Shown here: positions 16,150-24,826 of the stretch, in pieces | How positions within the stretch are numbered: the first letter of the stretch is position 1 | Layout of the letters: every line of letters starts with the position of its first letter | Assembly (NCBI GenBank): GCA_041446545.1 | Contig: JBGOEJ010000002.1 | Location: 180,671 to 244,670 of the forward strand | Source of the DNA: Fervidibacter canadensis | Lineage (GTDB): Bacteria > Armatimonadota > Fervidibacteria > Fervidibacterales > Fervidibacteraceae | Direction of reading: 5' to 3' | Length of the DNA stretch: 64,000 nucleotides | The notes under the pieces: model-generated | Database searches by the model: none | The model's input: only the letters and a program-made list of their open reading frames with translations | Told to the model about the DNA's origin: nothing | Position numbers and translations under genes: made by a program

Positions 16150-17196
16150 TCACCTCGCCAGTTCGTCGCTCCCCGACGCTTTGATGAGCCGATCGCGCAA
16201 AGCCAGTCCCAAGCCGATAGGAGGCGGGAGCGGCGCAAAGACGGTGGCGACGCCCTGCCGTTCCAGCCAACGCAGTCCTTCAAACAGCCGTTGCGCCATC
16301 ACCGCCCAATCGCCCCATTCGCCCCAATCAAAGATGACGACCCGTTCTGAAGGTGTCACCCACTCCCGCCAATTGGTTGGCAGCAAAAGTCCGACTTTGC
16401 CTTGCGGATGTTCGGCAAGGAAACGCAGCAAAGCATCTTGAACGGCTTGCGGTGATGGTTCAGTCAACCGCAACGGCACGGCGGGCGCATAATGGCGATG
16501 CGTCATTCCCGGCGATGGCATCGGCTCGCCTTCCCGCTTCGGCGTCTCAGCGATGGCGACTTCGCCCAAAATTTCGGCGAGAGTTTCCCGACTGACTCCC
16601 CCAGGACGCAAGATGGTCGGTGGCGTTGCGGTCAAATCCACGACCGTTGACTCCACGCCGACCCTTGTCGGTCCTGCATCCAAGAGGCCGTCAATGCGGT
16701 CGCCCAAATCGGCAAGGACATGCTCCGCTCGCGTGGGGCTGGGTCGCCCAAAGCGGTTAGCGCTGGGCGCTGCGATGGGCACGCCCGCCGCTTCAATCAA
16801 CGCTAAGGCGACAGGATGCTTCGGCATGCGGATGGCGACCGTCGGCAAACCCGCCGTCACGGCATCGGGCACCGTCGGGCGCTTAGGCAAGACGACAGTC
16901 AACGGTCCTGGCATCAACCGCTCCGCTAATCGCCAAAAAGTTTCGGGCACGACGGCAGCAAGTTCCGTCACCCTTTCGGGACGGCTGATGTGGACGATGA
17001 GCGGGTCCCAAGCGGGTCGCTCTTTGGCGGCAAAAATTTTCCGCACCGCCTCTTCGTTGAAGGCATTTGCCCCCAGTCCGTAAACCGTCTCCGTCGGAAA
17101 CGCCACCAATCCCCCTGCGACGATGATGGCTGCCGCTTCCTCAATGGCATCTTTTTCGGGCGCTTCGGGATTGACCCGCCAAATTTTGACCGCCAT
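16150..17196 (-). CDS. Threonylcarbamoyl-AMP synthase, Sua5 type
   Basis: Makes threonylcarbamoyl-AMP from Thr, bicarbonate and ATP for tRNA t6A37 modification. At 348 residues it is the long Sua5 form: YrdC domain (about 10-200) with FPTETVYGLGANAF, KRP and VAIRMPKHPVALALIEAAGVPIAAPSANRFGRPSPT, then a linker with STVVDLTATPPTILRPGGVSRE and a C-terminal Sua5 domain (about 230-345) starting SPGMTHRHYAPAVPL. The start is the ATG at 17196, behind GAGGG; an upstream in-frame extension is short and lacks its own site. It lies between DUF1854 and mtnA. Confidence 0.94.
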   Translation of the reverse strand: MAVKIWRVNPEAPEKDAIEEAAAIIVAGGLVAFPTETVYGLGANAFNEEAVRKIFAAKERPAWDPLIVHISRPERVTELAAVVPETFWRLAERLMPGPLTVVLPKRPTVPDAVTAGLPTVAIRMPKHPVALALIEAAGVPIAAPSANRFGRPSPTRAEHVLADLGDRIDGLLDAGPTRVGVESTVVDLTATPPTILRPGGVSRETLAEILGEVAIAETPKREGEPMPSPGMTHRHYAPAVPLRLTEPSPQAVQDALLRFLAEHPQGKVGLLLPTNWREWVTPSERVVIFDWGEWGDWAVMAQRLFEGLRWLERQGVATVFAPLPPPIGLGLALRDRLIKASGSDELAR

Positions 17197-17214
17197 CGTT
17201 TCTCGCACCCTCAA

Positions 17215-17721
17215 TCAAGTTGCCTCTTCCAGCAAGATGCGACTGCGCCAATCCAACCGCTCGTAGTCAGGGATTTCGTAAAGGTTGCCGTCGGCATCAC
17301 GGATAATCACCCGCCGATCAGGGTAGTAGCGGACATCGCTGCGCTCCCGCACATCAAAGACCCGCTCGCCTCGGTCTGTCGTCACGAACCATCGGGTGAT
17401 GCCAAAGCGCCCCTCAATGTGGTGGATGGCTTGGATGACGGGCACAAAGTAGCGTTTCTCCAACTCCCGCTCCAACGCCTCGCGGGACGATGGGTCTAAC
17501 CTCCGCACTGTCGTCAGGATGGCGATTTCGTCGTCGTTTTCGTCCAACAGGCTGATGAACTGGTCGCGGGCTTGGATGGGAAAGTTGCGGACAGGCTTGA
17601 CATTGACGAATTCGCCCTTGCCTTCAATGGCGGCGCAGAAGCGCCCCTCCTCGTCGTGCCAGAAACGCACTTGGTGCGGCTCAACAAGGGAGAGGACAGT
17701 GCGGATTTGTTCCTGCCGCAT
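17215..17721 (-). CDS. DUF1854-family protein
   Basis: A 168-residue DUF1854 protein. The conserved family pattern GRFGITRWFVTTDRGERVFDV, then VIIRDADGNLYEIPDYERLDWRSR, is clear. DUF1854 genes are characteristically found directly downstream of an ABC exporter with an extra N-terminal domain, in some proteobacteria near cyanophycin genes, and here the arrangement is the same (24 bases after the exporter stop). No cyanophycin synthetase or cyanophycinase is in the window. The protein looks soluble; it likely acts with the exporter, but its role is unknown. Confidence 0.85.
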   Translation of the reverse strand: MRQEQIRTVLSLVEPHQVRFWHDEEGRFCAAIEGKGEFVNVKPVRNFPIQARDQFISLLDENDDEIAILTTVRRLDPSSREALERELEKRYFVPVIQAIHHIEGRFGITRWFVTTDRGERVFDVRERSDVRYYPDRRVIIRDADGNLYEIPDYERLDWRSRILLEEAT

Positions 17722-17745
17722 CGTCCGTCACCTCTCGACGGGCGA

Positions 17746-20004
17746 TCACCACGCCCAAGTTTTGCTCAACTCCGCTTGCATCCGACACAACCGAGCAAAC
17801 AAGCCGTCTCGCTCCATCAACTCATCGGGCGTCCCCTCCTCCACGATTTCGCCCTTGTCCAAGACGATGAGCCGTCGGGCGTTACGCAAAGTAGAGAAGC
17901 GGTGAGCGATGGCGATGGTCGTCCGACCCCGCACCAAATTTTCTATCGCCTCGCGGATTTTCGCCTCTGTCTCCGTGTCCACATTGGAAGTCGCCTCGTC
18001 AAAGATGAGCACGGCTGGGTCTTTCAGGATGGCGCGGGCAATCGCCAAGCGCTGTCGTTCGCCCCCTGAAAGACGACTGCCCCGCTCCCCGATGTAGGTA
18101 TCGTAAGCGTCGGGTTGCTTCAGGATGAACTCATGAGCGTTGGCGACTTTCGCCGCCGCAATCAATGCTTCTAAGGGCGCTTCAGGGTTGCCGTAAGCGA
18201 TGTTTTCTGCGATCGTCCCGTTGAACAGGTAAGTCTCTTGCAGCACGACGCCGATGTGGCGACGCAGCGATGCCAACTTGATTTTCCGCAGGTCTATTCC
18301 ATCCAACAAGATGCGTCCTTCCTGCGGGTCGTGAAAGCGAAGGAGCAAACTGATAAGCGTCGTCTTGCCCGCTCCCGATGGTCCGACCAAGCCAATCATC
18401 TCGCCCGGCTGCACCTCAAAACGGACGCCTTTTAAGGCTTTGTTGATGCCATCGTAGGAGAACGACACATTCTCAAAAACGATGTGCCCTCGCACTTCTT
18501 TCAGGTCAATGGCGTCGGGCGCATCCTGAATTTCAGGGGGTGTGTCCAAGATTTCAAAGATGCGCTCCGCTGCCGTCGCCGCCCTCTGCAGCCGATGGGT
18601 GAAGCGCGTCAGGTTTTGGATGGGAGCATAAAAGCGCCAAAGGTAGCCGATGAACGCCATCATGCTCCCCAAACTCAAGTCGCCCTGAATGACAAGGTAA
18701 CCGCCGTAACCCCAGACGACCAAAAAGCCGATGCTTGTCGTGAAGCCGACGGACGGGAAGAAAATCGTCCACAGTCGCGCCGCCCGCAAACTGGCGCGGA
18801 AGTGGCTTTCTAATGCGTCGCTGAACCGGCGCACCTCGTAATCTTCCCGACCGAAGGCTTTCACGACTCGCGCCCCAGGGATGGTGTCTGCCAACATCGC
18901 ATGGATGCGGGCGAAACGCCGCCAAACCATGTGCCACAGCCGTTGCACCCTCCGCGCAAACCGCCCCGCCAAAAACATCAGCACAGGCACAGGCAACAAA
19001 GTCGCCAACGCCAACTTCCAGTTCATCGCAAACATGACCGCCCCGACAAACAAAAGCATGAAAAAGTCCCGCAAGATGTCTTGCAGCCCTTCCGTCATGA
19101 AGTCTTGGATGTTGCCCGCATCGTTGGTGATGCGCGAAACTAATCGCCCCGTTTGCTCTTGGTCGTAAAAGCGCAGGGAAAGCAATTGCAGGTGCTCGTA
19201 AAGGCGTCGTCGGATGTCCATGACGATGCGATCGCCCAGCCACGCCATCATGTAACTGCGCACGCCCGACAGCAACGCCCCGACCAAGTTCAACCCCAAC
19301 ACCGCCCCGACGACCCAGACGAGTTGCTGGAAGTTCTTTTTGAGCAACGCCTCGTCCACCGTGTAGCGCATCAGCAAGGGTTGAACGAGGTCCGTCAGTT
19401 GAATGAGCAAAAGGAGCACGAAACCCGTCACCGCCGTCAGCCAGTAGGGACGGACAAAGACCAACATCCGTCGCAAAACCTTCGTCTTCTGCAAGCAGAA
19501 GGGACAAACATCGCTCCAAGGCGGTAAGGGTTGATGGCATTGGGGACAGCGCCCGCGCTGCCCGTGCCAAAAGCCCAACCGACGCCTCGGTTCTTCCTCG
19601 CCGTCCAACCGCAACTCCGCCGTTTCGCCTTCTTTGAAGCGACGGAAGGCGCTGACGAACCGTTCAAAATCTTGCCGACGCGAGTGGGTGAACCGCGCCA
19701 ACGCTTCCTGCCGCCCATTGATGCGGGCGAAAAAGTAAGCGTTACCGACGAAAGCCTCCACCCTCAGTTCATCTACGCCATCCAACGGCAATTCCCGCCA
19801 ACCATCCGAGTCGTTGGGTGCAAGGCAAAGCAATCGCTTGGGCGTCACGACAATCCATTGCTCGGAGAATTTCCCATCCAGTGACAAATCCGCTCGGAGT
19901 GCCCCGACGATCGGTTCATCGCCAACGATGTCCTTGATGCGTTCCCGCAACGGTTCAGGCATTTCCGCCAACGGGTCGCGTTCATCCCGACTATCTGAAG
20001 CCAC
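17746..20004 (-). CDS. ABC exporter (fused permease-ATPase) with N-terminal PH-like and zinc-ribbon extension
   Basis: A 752-residue half-transporter. Residues about 1-135 form a soluble domain with WIVVTPKRLLCLAP and FFARINGRQEALARF, resembling a PH-like/bacterial PH fold, followed by a zinc ribbon CPQC...CPFC (about 155-172). Next come six membrane helices (about 185-470, with coupling segment GARVVKAFGREDYEVRRF) and a nucleotide-binding domain: Walker A GPSGAGKTTL, Q-loop VVLQETYLFNGTI, signature LSGGERQRLAIARA, Walker B VLIFDEATSNVD. The start is GTG at 20004 behind GGGGGTGA. The same exporter plus DUF1854 pairing is known elsewhere; the substrate is not established here. Confidence 0.92.
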   Translation of the reverse strand: MASDSRDERDPLAEMPEPLRERIKDIVGDEPIVGALRADLSLDGKFSEQWIVVTPKRLLCLAPNDSDGWRELPLDGVDELRVEAFVGNAYFFARINGRQEALARFTHSRRQDFERFVSAFRRFKEGETAELRLDGEEEPRRRLGFWHGQRGRCPQCHQPLPPWSDVCPFCLQKTKVLRRMLVFVRPYWLTAVTGFVLLLLIQLTDLVQPLLMRYTVDEALLKKNFQQLVWVVGAVLGLNLVGALLSGVRSYMMAWLGDRIVMDIRRRLYEHLQLLSLRFYDQEQTGRLVSRITNDAGNIQDFMTEGLQDILRDFFMLLFVGAVMFAMNWKLALATLLPVPVLMFLAGRFARRVQRLWHMVWRRFARIHAMLADTIPGARVVKAFGREDYEVRRFSDALESHFRASLRAARLWTIFFPSVGFTTSIGFLVVWGYGGYLVIQGDLSLGSMMAFIGYLWRFYAPIQNLTRFTHRLQRAATAAERIFEILDTPPEIQDAPDAIDLKEVRGHIVFENVSFSYDGINKALKGVRFEVQPGEMIGLVGPSGAGKTTLISLLLRFHDPQEGRILLDGIDLRKIKLASLRRHIGVVLQETYLFNGTIAENIAYGNPEAPLEALIAAAKVANAHEFILKQPDAYDTYIGERGSRLSGGERQRLAIARAILKDPAVLIFDEATSNVDTETEAKIREAIENLVRGRTTIAIAHRFSTLRNARRLIVLDKGEIVEEGTPDELMERDGLFARLCRMQAELSKTWAW

Positions 20005-20042
20005 TCACCCTCACCCCCCGGCAAAACGCATCGGCAAAAAAA

Positions 20043-20070
20043 ACTTTACCACCAATTTAGACGGACACAA
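20043..20070 (-). promoter_or_regulatory. Possible promoter for the ABC exporter operon
   Basis: On the minus strand TTGTGT (20065-20070), a 16-base spacer and TAAAGT (20043-20048) lie about 40 bases upstream of the exporter start. A moderate match only. The rest of 20005-20237 holds no gene; a small 6-bp hairpin at 20181-20197, about 40 bases past the yhbH stop, may end that transcript. Confidence 0.35.
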
Positions 20071-20237
20071 CTTTCTCCCCTCATCAAGCACCATCCCTGA
20101 AGCATCTTTGATGGCGGTCGGGAGGTAAAAGGTGCGGATGCTCATCACCCTATGGGAGAGGCAAGGGAGAACGGGAGCGGGCGATGACGACCATCGCGCC
20201 CCTTACCGACTTTGCCTGTTAACTTTCTTTGCCACCT

Positions 20238-21446
20238 TCACGAGCGGCGGGGGCGTTGGCGGATGGGGCGGGGTTTTTCAGGGCGTTTGCCTAAAAGGTC
20301 GCGGATAGCATCCAAAATGTCCTCTTTGCTGCGGATGTCGGTCAGACGCAGGTTGTCAAACGCGTCTTCAAACTCGTCGGCAAGGTCGTAAAGGAAGCGT
20401 CCCGTCCCCCAGTGGCTGTAAACTTGCCCATAGCCGAAGAGATTGACTTGGGGAAGCAATTTCTCCGCCAGCACTTCAAAGGCATCCTCGTCGTCTTCTT
20501 CCCAGTTGTCACCGTCGCTGAAATGGAAGGCGTAAATGTTCCACTCGGAGGGCGGATAGTGCTCGTCAATCAACTTGGCACAGAGTTTGTATGCCGACGA
20601 AATTTTCGTCCCGCCACTCTCCCGCAACCGATAAAACAGGTCTTCAGGGACTTCGCGGGCAGCAGCGTCGTGGACGATGTATCGGCGCTCTATGCCTTGA
20701 TAGTGACGGCGAATCCACTGGTCAATCCAAAAAGCCGTGATGCGGACGATTTCTTTTTGCTCGTCACCCATGCTCCCTGAGACATCCATCATGAAGAAGA
20801 TGACGGCTTTGCTTTCAGGTTGGGGGACAAGTTCAAAACTGCGGTAGCGACGGTCTTCGCGGATGGGGACGACTTTCGGGTCTTTGGGGTCGTATGTGCC
20901 GCTCAGAATCTGCCGCTTTAACGCTTCCCGATAGGTGCGTTTGAAGTGACGCAGCGATTCAGGTCCGACACGGCGGATGCTTTTGTAGTGGGGTTTGGGT
21001 GATTGAAGTTGACCGAAACTTTTCGGCTCCAACCTCGGCAGTTCCAACGCCTCACCCAACAGTTCCACCAACTCGTCCAATGAAACTTCCACTTCCACAG
21101 GATGCAACCCTGGCAGAAAGCCCGCTCCCCACTGCCCTTCGCCTTCTTCGCCTTCCAGCCAAAGGATATCGCCCTCTTCCCCTTCGCCTTGCCCGACGCC
21201 GCCTGTGTCGCGCAGACGGTAGGTGAAGTGAGGCAACTCAACTTGAGGGACGGGGATGGAAACAATCGTCCGTCCCTGTCGCCCGATCAACTCCGTGTTG
21301 GTGATGAACTTGCGCAAGTTCTGACGGATTTTTCCCTTCACGATGTCGCGGAAGCGTGCCGCATCGCGTTCAATGCGTTCCACCATGTCGTAACTCCCAC
21401 CCGCCCTTGCGGGCGCTTGCTGTCCATTGTCAGGTTGTTGGTTCAA
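20238..21446 (-). CDS. yhbH: YhbH/YeaH-family (DUF444) von Willebrand A-type protein
   Basis: A 402-residue DUF444 protein (YhbH of Bacillus, YeaH of E. coli). The C-terminal half carries a vWA fold with the MIDAS motif DVSGSMG, preceded by the conserved RRYRSFELVPQPESKAVIFFMM, and later GGTKISSAYKLCAKLI and NIYAFHFSDGDNW. The N-terminal half has an acidic, glycine-rich stretch (GEGEEGDILW), usual in this family. Its genes normally sit directly beside prkA (yeaG) and often spoVR, forming a stress/sporulation-linked kinase module. Here an MNT-HEPN gene is inserted between prkA and yhbH; spoVR is not in the window. Confidence 0.92.
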   Translation of the reverse strand: MNQQPDNGQQAPARAGGSYDMVERIERDAARFRDIVKGKIRQNLRKFITNTELIGRQGRTIVSIPVPQVELPHFTYRLRDTGGVGQGEGEEGDILWLEGEEGEGQWGAGFLPGLHPVEVEVSLDELVELLGEALELPRLEPKSFGQLQSPKPHYKSIRRVGPESLRHFKRTYREALKRQILSGTYDPKDPKVVPIREDRRYRSFELVPQPESKAVIFFMMDVSGSMGDEQKEIVRITAFWIDQWIRRHYQGIERRYIVHDAAAREVPEDLFYRLRESGGTKISSAYKLCAKLIDEHYPPSEWNIYAFHFSDGDNWEEDDEDAFEVLAEKLLPQVNLFGYGQVYSHWGTGRFLYDLADEFEDAFDNLRLTDIRSKEDILDAIRDLLGKRPEKPRPIRQRPRRS

Positions 21447-21482
21447 TGTGCTCGCCTCCCAAACGCAATTTGACGACCCTTT

Positions 21483-22253
21483 TCACGGCTGAACGCCTAA
21501 CGCCTTTCGGACAAACTCCCGCAACCTTTCTGCCTGCGGAATCCATCGCTCCCTCAATTCCTTTTCCGTCGGCGGCTCCTTCAAACCAGGGTAACGAGCC
21601 GCAATGAACATCGTCACCCTCTGACACATCTCTTGATATTGCTGCAGGGAAGGTTCGTATTGGATGGCTTCCCTCAACAAAGCCTCCAAATCGTGCGTCC
21701 GAGCCAATCGCCAACCATGATGGAGCAAAAACGCCTTCAACCACTTTTCTACCGCTTGCTGCAAATGATAAGCGGCGAGAAAGACACGACTTTCGTCTAA
21801 CGCCTTCTGCACAGCCCACCAATCGTCTTCCGCCCAATTCAGCCAATCGTAGGGATAAAGGTTTTGGCTTTGGTTCATCAGTTCATCCACCTCCGCCAAG
21901 ACTTCTTCAAAATGGCGGCGGGAGAAGATGGGGATGCCTTTTTGTGTGATCTCTGCGACAAACCAATTGCGCCGAAGTAACGCCTGCCGCCACTGAGACA
22001 GCGTGCATGAATGCACTTCCAACCTGCTCCCAAAAACTTCACGCAAAATCGTCTCCGCTTTTTTTTGCCGCTCCGCACTCACCTCGTCGGGAAAGACGAC
22101 CAACACATCCACATCGCTGCCTTCATGGGGTTCGCCATAAGCAAACGAACCAAACAAGACGACAAACTCTGGCTCACACTCCTCCGACATCGCTGACACC
22201 GCTTGACGCAACCGTTGGAGCGCTTCGTCACGGGTCAAAGTTGCCGCTCGCAT
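21483..22253 (-). CDS. Fused nucleotidyltransferase (MNT) and HEPN-domain protein
   Basis: A 256-residue single polypeptide joining two domains usually encoded separately as an MNT antitoxin / HEPN toxin pair. MNT: LFGSFAYGEPHEGSDVDVLVV, with Gly-Ser at 35-36 and the metal-binding DVD at 47-49. HEPN: residues about 145-250, with SRVFLAAYHLQQAVEKWLKAFLLHHG containing an R-x6-H motif (Arg156, His163) that could form an RNase site. The start is the ATG at 22253, eight bases after TGGAGG. It lies between prkA and yhbH on the same strand. It could be a nucleotide-modifying regulator, a self-contained toxin-antitoxin or a tRNA-acting enzyme. Confidence 0.87.
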   Translation of the reverse strand: MRAATLTRDEALQRLRQAVSAMSEECEPEFVVLFGSFAYGEPHEGSDVDVLVVFPDEVSAERQKKAETILREVFGSRLEVHSCTLSQWRQALLRRNWFVAEITQKGIPIFSRRHFEEVLAEVDELMNQSQNLYPYDWLNWAEDDWWAVQKALDESRVFLAAYHLQQAVEKWLKAFLLHHGWRLARTHDLEALLREAIQYEPSLQQYQEMCQRVTMFIAARYPGLKEPPTEKELRERWIPQAERLREFVRKALGVQP

Positions 22254-22274
22254 GCGATGCGCCTCCAAGGAAGG

Positions 22275-22303
22275 GAGCGGGCAGGCAAGAAACCTGCCCG
22301 CTC
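22275..22303 (-). terminator. Strong hairpin between prkA and the MNT-HEPN gene
   Basis: A perfect 11-bp stem (22275-22285 with 22293-22303) with a 7-base loop, 13 bases beyond the prkA stop and upstream of the MNT-HEPN ribosome site. The following minus-strand bases are only moderately T-rich (CCTTCCTT), so it may attenuate rather than stop transcription. Confidence 0.55.
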
Positions 22304-22316
22304 ATGGAGTGTTCGT

Positions 22317-24419
22317 TCATCGGCGTGCTTCCTCGCGCTCTTTGATGTCGCCACGAGCGAAGATGCTGGCGACATAAGTCAAAACATCGGTGGCGCAGAC
22401 ATCGCAATAGCCGTAGTCGCGGATGAGCCGGGCTTTGATGACATCAATCTTCTCCTGCGTCTCCTTGTCAATGGCGCCAGTGACCAAAGCGCCCAGTCGG
22501 ATGGAGTCTTTCTGGTCTTCAAAGAGTTTCAGTTCCAGCGCCCGCAGCAGGCGTTCGTTGCTCTTGTAGTCAAACTGCTTCCCCTCCAAGGCGAGGCTGG
22601 CGATGTAGTTCATGATTTCGCGGCGGAAGTCGTCCTTGCGGGATTCGGGGATGTCAATCTTTTCCTCGATGGAGCGCATCAAGCGTTCGTCAGGCTCTTC
22701 CAATTCACCCGTGTAGCGGTTGCGGACTTTTTCCCCCCGAACATATGCCTTGACATTCTCAATGTAGTTTTGGCACAGGCGCTTGAGGGCTTCCTCGTCG
22801 GCGGTGATGGCTCGGCGGACTTCGTTCTTGATGATTTCCTCATATTCCTGCCTCACGACCGCCAGCAATTCACGGTAGCGTTTGCGTTGCTCTTCGCTGC
22901 TGATGAGGGAGTAATGGTCTAAGCCTTCGTCCAGTTCCTTCATGACCATGAAGGGGTTGACGCATTGGGGGTTCTCTTCGCTGACGAGGGCGTTGGAAAT
23001 TTTGTCCATGATGTAGCGGGGGGAAATGCCGAACATGCCCTCGCGAGGCGATTCCTCCCGCAACTCCAAAACATGGTCTTCGGTAAAGCCGGGCAAGGCT
23101 TTGCCGTCGTAGAGTTTGAGTTTCTGCATTAAGGTCAGGTGGAACTTTTTGGGTTCTTCCAAACGCGTCAAAATCGCCCACATGGCGGCGATTTCCAGGG
23201 TGTGGGGGGCGATGTGTTTGTTTTTGACCCGTCGGGGGTTGAAGAACTTCTCGTAAATCTTCACCTCGTCGCTGAGTTTAAGGACATAGGGGATGTCCAC
23301 CTTGATGGTTCGGTCGCGGAGGGCTTCCATGTATTCGTTCTTTTGGAGTTTGCGATATTCGGGTTCGTTGGTGTGGGCGATGATGACTTCATCAATGTCG
23401 GTCTGGGCGAACTTTTTGGGTTTGATGACATGCTCCTGCGAAGCACCCAGCAGGTCATAAAGGAAGGCGACTTCCAGTTTGAGCATCTCAATGAACTCAA
23501 TGAGCCCTCGGTTGGCGATGCAGAACTCACCGTCAAAGCGGAACGCCCTTGGGTCACTGTCGGAGCCGTAGATGGCGATGAGGCGGTAATCAATGTCGCC
23601 TGTTAATTCGGTGCTGTCTTGGTTCTTTTCGTCCTTAGGCTGAAAGGTTCCGATGCCGATACGGTCTTTTTCGCTGAAGACGACACGGCGGACTCGGATG
23701 TGTTTGTCCACGACTTGTTGCCAGTCGCCCTGATATTTTCGCAGGAACTCACGGAAATAGAAGCGGCACAGGGGACAAAGGTCGCCTTCCACCCAGATTT
23801 GCTCTTCTTCCGTCTTGCCCTCATTCAGCCGTTCCAAAAATCGCCCTCTGATTTCGGGGGGGATGAGTTTAAGGGGTTCTTCGTTAAGGGGGCAAGGGAC
23901 GACAGTGCCGTCTTCCAAGACCCAACTGAAGGAGTAAAGCGCACCTTCGGGAAGGCGGGTGTAATATTCCAACCCTTTCTTGAGCAAGCGAACGATGGTG
24001 CTCTTGGAACTGCCGACGGGACCGTGCAGAAGGATGATGCGCCGCTCCGTCCCGTAGCGGCGGGCAGCGGATTTGAAGATGTTCACCAGCGTCATCAAAT
24101 AGCGGTCTAAGCCGAAGATAGCATCCTCGCCGTTGCCGATAGGGTCGTCAAAAAAGTGATAGTGGACGAGTTTCTCTTTGTGCTGAGTGTATTCGGTGTA
24201 GCCAAAGTGCATGATCATGTCGTAGAGGCGTTGGTAAGCGCTGCGGGCGACTTTGGGATTGCGAAGGACGATTTCCAAGTAGTCGGCGAAGGAGCCTTCC
24301 CAGTGATACTCGCGGTAACGCTGGGCGTCGTGCAGCGACGCCAACTCTGCTAAGATTTGCCGTCCCACCGCCCCATCGCCAGAGGATGTGACTTGAATGC
24401 CCATTTGCTGCTCTGGCAT
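22317..24419 (-). CDS. prkA: PrkA/YeaG-family serine protein kinase (AAA+)
   Basis: A 700-residue PrkA protein, a little longer than the usual 630-650. Features: YHWEGSFADYLEIVLRNP at the start of the PrkA AAA domain, Walker A LLHGPVGSSKSTIVRLL, a four-cysteine-like stretch GDLCPLCRFYFREFL, the conserved DYRLIAIYGSDSDPRAFRFDGEF, and the C-terminal PrkA kinase-like domain with FGISPRYIMDKISNALVSEE. In Bacillus and E. coli the family acts in sporulation or starvation and stress survival; some members may work as ATP-dependent proteases. The start at 24419 has AAGGGGGG nearby; the frame stays open to 24545. A consensus promoter lies upstream. Confidence 0.93.
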   Translation of the reverse strand: MPEQQMGIQVTSSGDGAVGRQILAELASLHDAQRYREYHWEGSFADYLEIVLRNPKVARSAYQRLYDMIMHFGYTEYTQHKEKLVHYHFFDDPIGNGEDAIFGLDRYLMTLVNIFKSAARRYGTERRIILLHGPVGSSKSTIVRLLKKGLEYYTRLPEGALYSFSWVLEDGTVVPCPLNEEPLKLIPPEIRGRFLERLNEGKTEEEQIWVEGDLCPLCRFYFREFLRKYQGDWQQVVDKHIRVRRVVFSEKDRIGIGTFQPKDEKNQDSTELTGDIDYRLIAIYGSDSDPRAFRFDGEFCIANRGLIEFIEMLKLEVAFLYDLLGASQEHVIKPKKFAQTDIDEVIIAHTNEPEYRKLQKNEYMEALRDRTIKVDIPYVLKLSDEVKIYEKFFNPRRVKNKHIAPHTLEIAAMWAILTRLEEPKKFHLTLMQKLKLYDGKALPGFTEDHVLELREESPREGMFGISPRYIMDKISNALVSEENPQCVNPFMVMKELDEGLDHYSLISSEEQRKRYRELLAVVRQEYEEIIKNEVRRAITADEEALKRLCQNYIENVKAYVRGEKVRNRYTGELEEPDERLMRSIEEKIDIPESRKDDFRREIMNYIASLALEGKQFDYKSNERLLRALELKLFEDQKDSIRLGALVTGAIDKETQEKIDVIKARLIRDYGYCDVCATDVLTYVASIFARGDIKEREEARR

Positions 24420-24563
24420 CAGCGAGCGCCCCCCTTTGGTTTTTGGGATGTGCAAAAAGGGCTCACCCTTAAATTCGGTTCGGGGCATGCCCAATTGAAG
24501 GGGAAAAAGCGCCATCCGCCACCGCCCTACCGAACAGTTTTTCAAAGGTGCGTTGCGGTTGCT

Positions 24564-24592
24564 ATTTTAGACGAACTTTGAAGCACTGTCAA
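24564..24592 (-). promoter_or_regulatory. Consensus sigma70 promoter of prkA
   Basis: Minus strand TTGACA (24587-24592), exactly 17 bases, TAAAAT (24564-24569). This is one of the best matches in the window. It predicts transcription from about 24557, giving a 138-base leader if the ATG at 24419 is used. Confidence 0.75.
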
Positions 24593-24639
24593 TGATGGGC
24601 GAGGGCCTTCGGAAAGTCATGGGATAGGTTTTGTGCGTC

Positions 24640-24654
24640 GTGGCTGATAGCCAC
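24640..24654. repeat. Intergenic palindrome GTGGCT-GAT-AGCCAC
   Basis: A perfect 6-bp inverted repeat with a 3-base loop. A near relative (GCGGCT-AAT-AGCCGC) lies at 26338-26352, on the other side of the tetrahaem cytochrome gene; the surrounding bases GTCG...CT are also shared, so these may be copies of one short dispersed repeat. Confidence 0.5.
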
Positions 24655-24826
24655 TTGAGCAATGAGCCACCCGACGCCTCCGTCGCCTTCGCTGAAAAGC
24701 CGACGCTCCCTCCGACCCTTTATGGCGATGCGAAAATGGCGATGTCCGCTGCAACGAACGGCGGCTATTCAGGGCGTGATTTTTCCGAACATCCTCATGA
24801 TGGGCGAGGGAGGGAGTGCCACTTCG

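Larger units (their letters stand above)
24420..24826. other. Gene-free stretch: prkA leader, promoter and a palindrome
   Basis: About 400 bases without a convincing gene. The first 140 form the prkA leader, where the reading frame is open and could encode an N-terminal extension from TTG at 24545. The promoter is at 24564-24592, the hairpin at 24640-24654, and the rest is the 3' flank of the tetrahaem cytochrome gene. Short plus-strand frames here look spurious. Confidence 0.6.

Noticed and set aside
18554..19570. Open frame of 338 codons inside the ABC exporter gene
   Set aside because: Same region in another frame; low-complexity R/H/A-rich peptide, no ribosome site. The exporter has full motifs.
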